Positions 35,926 to 44,878 of a stretch of DNA of 64,000 nt are shown piece after piece. This DNA is from Gammaproteobacteria bacterium (GTDB taxonomy: Bacteria > Pseudomonadota > Gammaproteobacteria > Pseudomonadales > Azotimanducaceae): positions 1-64,000 of the forward strand of contig JAPOYV010000048.1 of NCBI GenBank assembly GCA_026706385.1, written 5' to 3'. Each line of letters begins with the position of its first letter. The first letter of the stretch is position 1. The notes below the pieces were generated by a model. It had not been told where the DNA came from and ran no database searches. It saw only the letters and a program-made list of their open reading frames with translations. The position numbers and the translations under genes are program-made.

Positions 35926-35941
35926 CTGCAATTATATACAG
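35926..35941 (-). promoter_or_regulatory. LexA box (SOS operator) upstream of lexA
   Basis: Read on the minus strand this is CTGTATATAATTGCAG. It matches the gammaproteobacterial consensus CTGT-N8-ACAG at one half site and has GCAG in place of ACAG at the other. Its AT-rich centre and its place just upstream of lexA make it the expected autoregulatory operator. It lies about 120 bases before mscS, so an effect there is possible but weaker. Confidence 0.85.
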
Positions 35942-36063
35942 CAGTCGGCGAATGTGAAGTGCGCATTTGCCGCGCTTGAACCGCGTGGCGTGGCGCAATC
36001 CCGCAGCGCCGCCAGCCGTATAATGCGCCGCTTCCGCCGAGAGGATCGCTTCAAGGGCATGCC

Positions 36064-37146
36064 ATGGAGAGCTTGAGTTCCTTTGGCGATGTGTTCGACG
36101 CCAAGGGCGTCTATGTCTTCGCCATCGTCACGACGACGCTGGTGGTCCGGTTCGCGGCCAAGTTCGTCTTCGACCGGCTTGCCAAGCAACTCGAACGTAC
36201 CCACAACCTCTACGACGATGCCGTGCTCGATGCGGCGCGCAAACCGATCGGCTGGGCGATCTGGGCATTTGGCATCCTCTTCGCCGCGGAGGTTGCGGGG
36301 CAGGACTCGGAATCGGAGTTGTTCGACTACATCGACCCGATCCGGGACGTGGCGGCGATCGTTCTGCTGGCATGGTTCGCGGTCCGCTTCATCCGCTTCG
36401 TCGAAGGTCACATCGCGGAATACGAACGCACGGCCATGGACAAGGCGACGCTGGCCGCGCTCAGCAAACTGTTGCGGGCGTCCGTGCTTATCACGGCGTT
36501 GCTGATGGCGCTGCAGTCCGTGGGCGTGCCGATCACGGGCGTGCTGGCGTTCGGCGGCGTCGGCGGCCTGGCAGTGGGCTTCGCGGCCCGGGACCTGCTC
36601 GCCAACTTCTTCGGGGCGTTGATGATCTTCCTCGACCGGCCGTTCGCCGAGGGCGACTGGGTTCGCTCGGCCGACCGCGAAATCGAGGGAACGGTGGAGC
36701 AGATCGGCTGGCGGATGACCAGCATTCGCACGTTCGACCAGCGGCCGTTGTACGTGCCCAATTCGGTGTTCTCGACGCTCACGGTGGAGAACCCGTCGCG
36801 CATGCGAAATCGGCGCATCCACGAGATCGTCGGCGTTCGCTACGACGATGTCGCTGTCGTCAAGGACATCGTCGACGGCATTCGGCGCATGCTCGAGGAC
36901 CACCCGGACATGGAGACCGAGGGCCGCACGCTCATCGTCAACCTGTTGAGTTTCGGACCGTCGTCGCTCGACATCATGATCTACACCTTCACCAAGACCA
37001 CCGACTGGGTGAAGTTCCACGGCATCAAGGAAGACGTGATGCTCAAGGTGGCCGACATCGTCGCCGGCCACGGCGCGGACTTCGCCTTCCCGACGCAGAC
37101 CGTCCATGTCGAGACGCCGCCGGCGGCTGAACCCGACCCGCGATGA
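36064..37146 (+). CDS. Mechanosensitive ion channel, MscS family
   Basis: A 360-residue inner-membrane channel that opens under osmotic downshock. Four hydrophobic segments precede the pore helix GVLAFGGVGGLAVGFAARDL, the typical Gly/Ala-packed TM3. Then come the beta-domain (FFGALMIFLDRPFAEGDWV, VEQIGWRMTSIRT, YVPNSVFSTLTVEN) and an alpha/beta C-terminus. Its stop overlaps the hpt start by four bases (ATGA), placing it first in a mscS-hpt-MTIP operon. Confidence 0.93.
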   Translation: MESLSSFGDVFDAKGVYVFAIVTTTLVVRFAAKFVFDRLAKQLERTHNLYDDAVLDAARKPIGWAIWAFGILFAAEVAGQDSESELFDYIDPIRDVAAIVLLAWFAVRFIRFVEGHIAEYERTAMDKATLAALSKLLRASVLITALLMALQSVGVPITGVLAFGGVGGLAVGFAARDLLANFFGALMIFLDRPFAEGDWVRSADREIEGTVEQIGWRMTSIRTFDQRPLYVPNSVFSTLTVENPSRMRNRRIHEIVGVRYDDVAVVKDIVDGIRRMLEDHPDMETEGRTLIVNLLSFGPSSLDIMIYTFTKTTDWVKFHGIKEDVMLKVADIVAGHGADFAFPTQTVHVETPPAAEPDPR

Positions 37147-37673
37147 GCGCGTCCCTGCCGCCCGGGAGTCGCTGCCTCTACGACGCGCGTACGGTGGACC
37201 GCGCTGTCGACCGCGTGGCGGTCGAGATGGCGCTTCGCCTGTGGGATGCGCGCCCGGTCGTGGTGTGCTTGATGAATGGCGGTTTGCCTTTCACGGCCGA
37301 CCTCCTGCGGCGGTTCTACTTCGACCTCGAACTCGACTACATGCACTTGGCACGCTACGAAGGGCAGCACGGCGGCGACATCCGGTTGCTGCGCAAACCC
37401 ACCCGAACGTTGGCCGGCCGCAACGTGCTCTTGGTGGATGACGTGCTCGATGAGGGGCAGACCCTGCGCGCGGCACAGCGGCTAGTTGCCGAGGCGGGCG
37501 CGAGAGAGACGGTGACCGCCGTCCTGGTCCGCAAGGATGTGCTAGGCCCGGTGGCGCGGGCGGATTTCGCCGCGCTCGATGCGCCTGACGAGTTCCTGGT
37601 TGGCCGCGGGATGGATTGCGACGGGGCGTTCCGCCAGCTTTCCGGCATCTACTGCCTGCCGACGAATCCATGA
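37143..37673 (+). CDS. hpt: Hypoxanthine-guanine phosphoribosyltransferase
   Basis: The 176-residue purine-salvage enzyme transfers the phosphoribosyl group of PRPP to hypoxanthine or guanine. The PRPP motif is VLLVDDVLDEGQTL; the flexible-loop region and LMNGGLPFTADLL fit the family. It overlaps both neighbours by four bases. The downstream phosphorylase yields hypoxanthine from methylthioinosine, which this enzyme can salvage, so the pair makes metabolic sense. Confidence 0.92.
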   Translation: MSASLPPGSRCLYDARTVDRAVDRVAVEMALRLWDARPVVVCLMNGGLPFTADLLRRFYFDLELDYMHLARYEGQHGGDIRLLRKPTRTLAGRNVLLVDDVLDEGQTLRAAQRLVAEAGARETVTAVLVRKDVLGPVARADFAALDAPDEFLVGRGMDCDGAFRQLSGIYCLPTNP

Positions 37674-38413
37674 AGGACCCAGAATTCACGCTCGCCGTCA
37701 TCGGCGGTACCGGTCTCGAGGCGCTTGACGAGGACGCGGAACCGGCGCGTGACTCCGCGGACACGCCTTACGGTCCCGCATCGGCTATTCCGAGACGACT
37801 CGGCGCGTTCCCCCACGCCGTGTTCCTCAACCGGCACGGCGAGGGCCACGTCCTGTTACCCCATGAGATCAACTACCGGGCCAACATCTGGTTGCTCAAC
37901 GAACTCGGGGTGGAGGCCATCGTCGCTGTCTTCGCAGTCGGAGGCATCGCAACGTCGTTGGTCGACGGGACGCTCGCCCTGCCCACGCAGATGGTCGACT
38001 ACACGTGGGGCCGAGAGCATACGTTCTCGACGCGGGAGAACCTGTACCACGCGGACTTCAGCGAGCCGTTCGACACCGACCTGCGCGGCCGCCTCATCGA
38101 TGCCGCGCGCGGGGCGGGCATACCGTTGGTCGACCACGGCGTCTATGGCGCCACGCAGGGGCCGCGCTTCGAGACCGTCGCCGAGATCGACCGCATGGAA
38201 CGCGACGGTTGCACGGTGGTCGGCATGACGGCCATGCCGGAGGCCGGCCTCGCCCGCGAACTCGAGATTCCCTACGCGGGATTGTGCATGGTCGTGAATC
38301 CGGCGGCGGGACGCGGTCCGGCGGTGCTCACGGTGGACGACATGCGTGCTGCCGTCGCGGAAGCGCAGCCGCGCTTGCTGCGGCTGTTGACCGAGTTCCT
38401 GCGAACGGGCTAG
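37670..38413 (+). CDS. S-methyl-5'-thioinosine phosphorylase
   Basis: A 247-residue member of the PNP/MTAP phosphorylase family. Marks include AVIGGTGLEALDEDAE, LNRHGEGHVLLPHEINYRAN, YGATQGPRFETVAEIDRME and VVGMTAMPEAGLARELE. In Pseudomonas a homologue near lexA acts on methylthioinosine rather than methylthioadenosine. The NYRAN segment and genomic place agree with that, but MTAP activity is not excluded by sequence alone. ATG 37670 overlaps hpt's stop. Confidence 0.85.
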   Translation: MKDPEFTLAVIGGTGLEALDEDAEPARDSADTPYGPASAIPRRLGAFPHAVFLNRHGEGHVLLPHEINYRANIWLLNELGVEAIVAVFAVGGIATSLVDGTLALPTQMVDYTWGREHTFSTRENLYHADFSEPFDTDLRGRLIDAARGAGIPLVDHGVYGATQGPRFETVAEIDRMERDGCTVVGMTAMPEAGLARELEIPYAGLCMVVNPAAGRGPAVLTVDDMRAAVAEAQPRLLRLLTEFLRTG

Positions 38414-38431
38414 CCGAGCGCGGCCAAGCGA

Positions 38432-40066
38432 TCAGTTCGACGCGCGGAGTTGCGACAGCGTTGTCGCCGGCGTAATGGCCTCAGGATCCACCACCAGGTG
38501 CAGCACAGCGGGGCACGCGGCGCGTCTCGCGCGCTCGAACGCTGGCGCGAACTCTTCATCGGTGTCTACGCGCTCGCCATGGCAACCGTACGCGCGGGCG
38601 AGCGCCGCGAAGTCCGGGTTGACGAGCGACGTGGCGTGCACACGCCCCGGGTAGTGGCGTTCCTGGTGCATTCGGATCGTGCCGTACATGCCGTTGTCGA
38701 CGACCAGCACGATGACCGCCGCGTCGGCCTGCACGGCGGTGCCGAGTTCCTGGCCGGTCATCTGGAAGCAGCCGTCGCCGGCAAAGCAGACCACGGTACG
38801 TGCCGGGTGGCGTAGCTTCGCGGCAATGGCGGCCGGCAGGCCGTAACCCATCGAGCCCGAGGTCGGCGCGACCTGCGTGCCGTACTCGCGGAAGCGATGG
38901 AAGCGGTGGATCCAGCCCGAGTAGTTGCCCGCGCCGTTGGTGACGATGGTCTCGCCGTCGGTGCGTTCTCGAAGGGTCGCCATGACGTGGCTGAGCGTGA
39001 GCTTTCCCGGCGTGGGGTGCGGTAGCGCGGACCAGCGCAGGTAGTCCTGGTGCAAGGCGTTGACATAGCCCATCCGCTGGCCGCGCGCGGCCGTGGTGGC
39101 GAGGAAGGCGGCTGGTCGGGCGTGGATCGCGAGTACCGTGCGATGGACGCGGTCCAATTCACGCGAGTCGGGATGGATGTGTACGACAGGAGTGCGCCGG
39201 TTGGGCAGGGCGTAGGACTGGCTGGGGATCTCGGAGAAGCGCGTGCCAAGCAGAACGAGCAGGTCCGTCTCGTTGAGGGCTTGGCGCAACCGGGGGTTCA
39301 AGCCGATCCCGACGTCGCCGGCATAATGGCCGTGGGTGTGGTCGAACAACTGCTGGCGGCGGAATCCACACGCCACCGGTACACCGGCGGCTTCGGCGAA
39401 TGTCCTTAACCGCGTGACGCTCGCGGCATCCCAGACGGAACCACCCACCACCACCAGTGGCCGTGCGGCGGCGCTCAGCATGGTGTCGAATCGCTCCACG
39501 GCATCGACGTCGGGCTGCCCGGCGGGGATGTCGACCCGGCCCGCGGCCGCGGCCGCGCATGGGTCCGTCAGCATGTCCTCCGGCAGCGCGACCACGGCCG
39601 GACCGGGTCGATCGGCCAGTGCGGCGCGAAACGCGTTGCCGACAACGGCAGGCAGTTGCTCGGCATCGACGACCTCGGTCACGGACTTCGCCATGCCGCC
39701 GAACAGCGCCGGGAAGTCCACTTCCTGGAAGGCGTCGCGGCCGCGTGCGGCGCGCGCAACTTGGCCCGCGAACAGGACCAGCGGCGTCGAATCCTGTTGC
39801 GCCACGTGGATGCCGGCGCTGGCGTTGGCTGCGCCGGGACCGCGGGTGACGAATACCACGCCGGGTCGCCCGGTGAGCTTGGCGTCCGCCTCCGCCATCA
39901 TGGCTGCCCCGCCCTCCTGACGTGCGACCACGGTTTCGATCGAGGAGTCGCGCAACGCGTCCAGTACGGCGAGGTAGCTCTCGCCCGGCACGCAGAAGAT
40001 GCGGGTGACGCCCTGGCGTTCGAGGGTCTCGACGAGCGCCTGAGCGCCGGTTCTCAAAATGCCCAT
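38432..40066 (-). CDS. Thiamine-pyrophosphate enzyme, acetolactate-synthase-like
   Basis: The 544-residue protein has the three-domain layout of TPP enzymes. The N-terminal domain has the catalytic-type glutamate E51 (ARQEGGAAMMAEADAKL) and the segment TRGPGAANASAGIHVAQQD. A middle Rossmann-like domain follows (ARPLVVVGGSVWDA). The C-terminal TPP site starts at about residue 430 (GDGCFQMTGQELGTA, then NGMYG). Acetolactate synthase large subunits, glyoxylate carboligase and benzoylformate decarboxylase share this plan, and no small subunit gene is adjacent, so biosynthetic AHAS is not certain. It lies eight bases downstream of csiV. Confidence 0.85.
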   Translation of the reverse strand: MGILRTGAQALVETLERQGVTRIFCVPGESYLAVLDALRDSSIETVVARQEGGAAMMAEADAKLTGRPGVVFVTRGPGAANASAGIHVAQQDSTPLVLFAGQVARAARGRDAFQEVDFPALFGGMAKSVTEVVDAEQLPAVVGNAFRAALADRPGPAVVALPEDMLTDPCAAAAAGRVDIPAGQPDVDAVERFDTMLSAAARPLVVVGGSVWDAASVTRLRTFAEAAGVPVACGFRRQQLFDHTHGHYAGDVGIGLNPRLRQALNETDLLVLLGTRFSEIPSQSYALPNRRTPVVHIHPDSRELDRVHRTVLAIHARPAAFLATTAARGQRMGYVNALHQDYLRWSALPHPTPGKLTLSHVMATLRERTDGETIVTNGAGNYSGWIHRFHRFREYGTQVAPTSGSMGYGLPAAIAAKLRHPARTVVCFAGDGCFQMTGQELGTAVQADAAVIVLVVDNGMYGTIRMHQERHYPGRVHATSLVNPDFAALARAYGCHGERVDTDEEFAPAFERARRAACPAVLHLVVDPEAITPATTLSQLRASN

Positions 40067-40073
40067 GCGCCGG

Positions 40074-41084
40074 TCATTGTCCGAACGCGTCGAGTCGTTC
40101 GGCTTGGTCGCGCAGGACGCTCGGAACGTCCACCGGCCCGACGCGCACGATCATGCCGAGTACCGGGTGGTCGAGATAGTGGACCTCGCCGCTGCGCAGT
40201 CGGCGGCTCTCGCTGACCAGGGCGAATGCGGCATCGTCCAGGCGAACCCAAAGACGCACTTCGAAGTGCACGAAACGTTGGACGGTGACGGCGATCCAGC
40301 CCTCCACATCGAAGGGCTTGCGGCCGTCGCCCTGGCCGACTTGGAACAAGAGCGGCTGGGGCTGGTCGCGCGGGGGCAGTGCCTGGTGCCAGGAACCCGC
40401 GGCGAGGATGTCGAAGCGTCGTCCCAAGCGATTGATCTCGGTACGCATGGCGGGCGGATTGGGATGCCAAATGTAACTGCTCTCGGACAGCCGACGCTCG
40501 TACTGCGCAAACGCCTCCGTCAATGCCTGGCGCGCAAGCTCACGGGACGATGGCCCCGGGATGGGTGTCGCGACCGCTGGGGCGGTGTCCCCGGCGGCCG
40601 AATCGGGATTTTGCCCGGTGGCGGCGCTCGTTTCCGCGACGGGCGTTGGCGGCGGTGGCAGGCATGGATCGTGGGGCAGCACGCCTTCGGTATCCGACCA
40701 GCCGGCGGGCGGCAGCCAGTGCGTCGCGACGCACTCGCCGGCCAGCCAAAGTGGTGGCGGACGGTCGCTGAAAAGCGCGGCGTCGGCGTCCCGAACCACC
40801 GGCTCCGGCGCGAAGGCAACCGCGTCGTCGCCGAGGGATGCGTTCGTGAACGGCATGATCGCTTGCGGGTAGCGCTCGGGAGCGGTCATGCGGCGCACGC
40901 TGGCGTCCGCAGGGCCGCGCTCGAACACGATGACTTCGAGCTGATACCAGCGTTGTGTGAGAAAGTCCTCGGCCTCCCGAGAGCGCGCTTCAAAGGCCGT
41001 CACGACAAGCACGGCACTCGCGACCAGTGTCAGGGCCGGGATCCTCTTCCGCGAGGTGGCAGTGCCTGGGGGCAGCGCTGGCAT
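40074..41084 (-). CDS. csiV: CsiV-like envelope protein
   Basis: A 336-residue protein with an N-terminal hydrophobic export segment (ALTLVASAVLVVTAF), then WYQLEVIVFERG, the conserved start of the CsiV family, a proline-rich low-complexity middle (about 140-180) and a C-terminal domain containing RRLRSGEVHYLDHPVLGMIV. CsiV of Vibrio binds peptidoglycan and is needed for the response to D-amino acids. Its place beside mfd matches other gammaproteobacteria. Family assignment is good; the D-amino-acid role is not shown here. Confidence 0.8.
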   Translation of the reverse strand: MPALPPGTATSRKRIPALTLVASAVLVVTAFEARSREAEDFLTQRWYQLEVIVFERGPADASVRRMTAPERYPQAIMPFTNASLGDDAVAFAPEPVVRDADAALFSDRPPPLWLAGECVATHWLPPAGWSDTEGVLPHDPCLPPPPTPVAETSAATGQNPDSAAGDTAPAVATPIPGPSSRELARQALTEAFAQYERRLSESSYIWHPNPPAMRTEINRLGRRFDILAAGSWHQALPPRDQPQPLLFQVGQGDGRKPFDVEGWIAVTVQRFVHFEVRLWVRLDDAAFALVSESRRLRSGEVHYLDHPVLGMIVRVGPVDVPSVLRDQAERLDAFGQ

Positions 41085-41102
41085 GTCTCCTGTCTGGAAC
41101 GC

Positions 41103-44100
41103 CTAGGCGCGTCGTCGCTCGTCTGTCGGGGTAGCGCGTCGATCGGCACGCCCCCGGACGGTCGCTTCTGTCACCGCCGTGCTGGCGAGCCGCTCGGTCA
41201 GCCGCTCGACGAAGGCGAATCGCTCCTCGGCTTCGTCGGTCCTCCGGGTCACCAGCAATCGGCCGCGGTCGTCGGTCTCGCGGAAACGGTAGGTGTTGGG
41301 CTCGGCTTGGACGAGCTTGACGACGGTGAACGGATCGACCGCGGTATCGGTTCGGAACTCGAGGCGCCCGCCTGCGGGTCCGACATCGATGCGGTCTATG
41401 CCGAGGCGGGAGGCTTTGAGCTTGATCGCCGTCGTTCGGAACAGGTTGTTCAAGGGATCCGGCAGCAGTCCGAAGCGGTCGATCATCTCGATCTTGAGTT
41501 CGTCCAGGGTTCCCTGGTCGGTGGCCCCCGCGATTCGCTTGTACATGATGAGTCGGGCGTGGACGTCGGGCAGGTAGTCGTCGGGAATCAGCGCCGGCAC
41601 GTGCAGGTTGACCTCGTGACTCGTACGCAGGGGCTCGTCGATCTGCGGCGTCTTGCCGGCCTTGATGCTGGCCACGGCCCGTTCGAGCATCTCCATGTAC
41701 AGCGAGAAGCCGATGTTTGCGATCTGGCCCGACTGCTCGTCGCCGAGGAGCTCACCGGCACCGCGGATCTCGAGGTCGTGGGTGGCGAGCGTGAAGCCGA
41801 TCCCGAGATCGCCCGCCGCCTGCACGGCATCGAGGCGCTTCACGGCGTCGGCGGTCATGGCCTTCGGGTGCGGCGTCATGAGGTAGGCGTAGGCCTGGCG
41901 GTGGGAACGGCCGACGCGGCCGCGAAGCTGGTGGAGCTGGGCCAGGCCGAACTTGTCGGCGCGGTTGATGACCATCGTGTTGGCGTTGGGTATGTCGATG
42001 CCGTTCTCGATGATCGTCGTGCACACCAGCACGTTGCTGCGTCGATGGTAGAAGTCCGCCATCACCTGTTCGAGGCGGCGGCTCGGCATCTGCCCGTGAC
42101 CGACGCCGATGCGGGCCTGCGGCGCGAGTTCCGCCACTTCGTCGGCGGCGCGGTCGATGGAGCGGACCTCGTTGTGGACGTAGAACACCTGCCCGCCGCG
42201 GGCGAGTTCGCGGGCAATCGCTTCAGCGATCACGGCCCGGCGCCGCTCCATGACGAAGGTCTTGATGGCCAGCCGGTGGGCGGGGGGCGTGGCGATCACC
42301 GACAGGTCGCGCAGTCCGCTCAAGGACAGGTTGAGCGTGCGCGGGATCGGCGTCGCCGTCAGCGCCAGCACGTCCACTTCCGCCCGCAGGCTCTTCAGTT
42401 GCTCCTTTTGGCGCACGCCGAAACGGTGCTCCTCGTCGATGATGACGAGGCCAAGGCGTTTGAAACGGAATGCCTTGGCGAGCAGACGGTGCGTGCCGAT
42501 CACGACATCCACGCGACCTCTGGAGAGTCGTTCGGCGACGGCCTTCACATCGCTTTCGTTGCGCAGCCGCGAGACCACTTCCACCGTCACCGGCCAATCG
42601 GAGAAGCGGTCCGAGAAGGTCTCGAAGTGCTGTTGTGCGAGCAGCGTTGTCGGCGCAAGCACCGCCACTTGGCGACCGCTGGCGACGGCGAGAAAAGCCG
42701 CGCGCATGGCGACTTCGGTCTTGCCGAACCCGACGTCGCCGCAGACGAGCCGGTCGGTGGCCTGCGCGCTCGTGAGGTCCTCGATCACGGTTTCGATGGT
42801 GGCGTCCTGGTCGGGGGTGGCCTCGAACGGGAACTGCTCCACGAAGCGTCGGTAGTCGTCGTCGGGAGGATGGAAGGCATAGCTCGTGGCGGCTTCCCGA
42901 CGCGCATAGATGTCGAGGAGCTCGGCGGCGACGTCCCGGGCTTGTTCGGCAGCGCGCCGCTTCGCCTTGGCCCACTGGTCGGAACCGAGTCGGTGCAAGG
43001 GCGCGCTGTCCTCGTTGGCGCCCGCGTACCTGGATACGAGGTGCAAGGCCGTCACCGGCACGTAGAGCTTGGCTTCCTCCGCGTACTCGATGGTCAGGAA
43101 CTCGACGTCGTGGTCGTCCACGGTAAACGCCTGCAGTCCCCGGTAGCGGCCGACGCCATGGTCGATGTGCACGACCGGCGCTCCCGGCGTCAGCTCGATC
43201 AGGTTCTTGATCACCAGGTCGGGGTCGATGGCCTGCCGCCGGGCGCGCTCGGTGGCGGCTTCGCTCCGATGGCCGAAGATCTCCGTCTCCGTGACCACGG
43301 CGATGTCGTCGAACCAGAACCCGCGCTCGATGGGTGCTATGGCGAGGCCGAGCGCGGTATCGCTGGTGGCGAATTCGGCGAAGTCCTCTACGTCGGTCCC
43401 GGATAGGCCCTCGCGGCGCAGGAAGTCGTCGAGGTGCACCTTGCGGCCCGGCGTCTCCGCCGTCAGCAGTACGCGCGCTGCCGTGTTTGCGGTGAAACTG
43501 CGCAGCCTAGCCGCCGGATCCCGAGCGCGGTGGTTCGCGGCCAGGTGGGGCAGTTCGCGGCCTCCAAAGTCGACGCGATGGCGCCGGCGGGCGGCGGTTG
43601 GATCCAAGCGAGCGCGACCGTAGCGCTTGAGGTGCGTATCGACGTCCGTAGCGGACAGGAACAGCGCATCCGGAGGCAGGATCGGGCGCTCCACGTCGTA
43701 GCGCAACGACTCGTACCGGCCGGCGACGTCTTCGATGTGGCGCTTGGTGGCACTGGCCACGTCCGCCTCCAGCACGAACACGGTGTCCGCGGGCAGGTAC
43801 TCGAACAGGGTTGCGGTGGCCTCGAAGAAAAGCGGCAGGTAGTACTCGACGCCTTGCGGTGCGAAGCCGGAACTCACGTCCTGGTAGATCTGGCAGTTGC
43901 GGACGTCGACGTCGAATGTGCGATGCCACGCGTCGCGGAAACGTGCGATCCCGGCCGTGTCAAGGGGCGTCTCCCGCGCGGGAAGGATGCGCACGCTGCG
44001 CGTTGAATTGATGGTCCGTTGGCTGTCGGCGTCGAAGATGCGCAGAGTGTCGATTTCGTCGTCGAACAAGTCGATACGGATGGGGTTGGCGGTACCCATG

Positions 44101-44633
44101 GGAAAGATGTCCACGAGCGAGCCGCGAACCGCGAACTCGCCGCGTTCGGAGACCGTGTCCGCGGCGCGGTATCCCGCACGGGCCAGGCGTTGCCGCTCGG
44201 CATCGAGATCGAATCGCGCCCCGACTGAAAGGATGAGCGACTGGCTCTGCACGAATTCGACGGGTGCCAACCGTTGCAGCAGAGTGCTGACCGGGAGGAC
44301 CAGGAGGCCGCGGGTTGTCGACGGCAGTTCGTAGAGCGTGGCCAGGCGCTCGGAGACGATGTCCTGGTGCGCCGAGAAGTGGTCGTAGGGGAGGGTTTCC
44401 CAATCCGGGAAGGTCAGTACCGGCACGTTGGGCGCCGCGTAGAAGCGGATTTCCGCCTGGGCGTGGAAGGCGGCGTCGGTGTCGGGGGCGACGTAGACGA
44501 CCAGGTGGCCCGCCGACTCCGCGAGCCGCGCGGCCATGAGACTCGAAGCGCTGCCGTGGAGCCCCTGCCAGTTGTGCTGCAGGTGTCGCGCGGGCACGAC
44601 GGGCACATGGTGTGACGTTACGTCAGTGGTCAT
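41103..44633 (-). CDS. mfd: Transcription-repair coupling factor
   Basis: The 1176-residue ATPase removes stalled RNA polymerase from damaged DNA and recruits UvrA. Order along the chain: UvrB-like N-terminal region (FPDWETLPYDHFSAHQDIVSERL), CarD-like RNA-polymerase-interacting domain (GAPVVHIDHGVGRYRGLQAF), helicase core with GDVGFGKTEVAMRAAF and DEEHRFGVRQKEQL, translocation TRG region (GRVGRSHRQAYAYL) and C-terminal TRCF domain (LIPDDYLPDVHARLIMYKRIA). Length is close to E. coli (1148). Confidence 0.97.
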   Translation of the reverse strand: MTTDVTSHHVPVVPARHLQHNWQGLHGSASSLMAARLAESAGHLVVYVAPDTDAAFHAQAEIRFYAAPNVPVLTFPDWETLPYDHFSAHQDIVSERLATLYELPSTTRGLLVLPVSTLLQRLAPVEFVQSQSLILSVGARFDLDAERQRLARAGYRAADTVSERGEFAVRGSLVDIFPMGTANPIRIDLFDDEIDTLRIFDADSQRTINSTRSVRILPARETPLDTAGIARFRDAWHRTFDVDVRNCQIYQDVSSGFAPQGVEYYLPLFFEATATLFEYLPADTVFVLEADVASATKRHIEDVAGRYESLRYDVERPILPPDALFLSATDVDTHLKRYGRARLDPTAARRRHRVDFGGRELPHLAANHRARDPAARLRSFTANTAARVLLTAETPGRKVHLDDFLRREGLSGTDVEDFAEFATSDTALGLAIAPIERGFWFDDIAVVTETEIFGHRSEAATERARRQAIDPDLVIKNLIELTPGAPVVHIDHGVGRYRGLQAFTVDDHDVEFLTIEYAEEAKLYVPVTALHLVSRYAGANEDSAPLHRLGSDQWAKAKRRAAEQARDVAAELLDIYARREAATSYAFHPPDDDYRRFVEQFPFEATPDQDATIETVIEDLTSAQATDRLVCGDVGFGKTEVAMRAAFLAVASGRQVAVLAPTTLLAQQHFETFSDRFSDWPVTVEVVSRLRNESDVKAVAERLSRGRVDVVIGTHRLLAKAFRFKRLGLVIIDEEHRFGVRQKEQLKSLRAEVDVLALTATPIPRTLNLSLSGLRDLSVIATPPAHRLAIKTFVMERRRAVIAEAIARELARGGQVFYVHNEVRSIDRAADEVAELAPQARIGVGHGQMPSRRLEQVMADFYHRRSNVLVCTTIIENGIDIPNANTMVINRADKFGLAQLHQLRGRVGRSHRQAYAYLMTPHPKAMTADAVKRLDAVQAAGDLGIGFTLATHDLEIRGAGELLGDEQSGQIANIGFSLYMEMLERAVASIKAGKTPQIDEPLRTSHEVNLHVPALIPDDYLPDVHARLIMYKRIAGATDQGTLDELKIEMIDRFGLLPDPLNNLFRTTAIKLKASRLGIDRIDVGPAGGRLEFRTDTAVDPFTVVKLVQAEPNTYRFRETDDRGRLLVTRRTDEAEERFAFVERLTERLASTAVTEATVRGRADRRATPTDERRRA

Positions 44634-44692
44634 GCGAATCCTGGCTAAGCCTCAAAAGGGGGCAAGGCGATCAGCGGCTCAAGCGTCGGGTT

Positions 44693-44767
44693 TGGAGCGG
44701 GAAACGGGGGTTGAACCCGCGACCCCAACCTTGGCAAGGTTGTGCTCTACCACTGAGCTATTCCCGC
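44693..44767 (-). tRNA. tRNA-Gly (GCC)
   Basis: Read on the minus strand it starts GCGGGAATAGCTCAG, has the anticodon arm CTTGCCAAG with anticodon GCC, the T-loop GGTTCAA and an acceptor stem closing with CCCGC, discriminator T and an encoded CCA (44693-44695). D-loop and lengths agree with bacterial tRNA-Gly. It is transcribed toward mfd. Confidence 0.97.
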
Positions 44768-44878
44768 GATGAGCGTGTTCGAACCATGCGTTCCGGACAG
44801 CGCGCGGCAAGTTTGCCGGATGGCGCGGTCGAAATCAAAGGCGACCCGCGTGGGCACCCTGGCAGGGCGGTGCGAGCG

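Noticed and set aside
40059-43406. Plus-strand open frame of 1115 codons antisense to csiV and mfd
   Set aside because: It covers two clearly recognised minus-strand genes, has no family resemblance, and is a typical product of high-GC codon bias.
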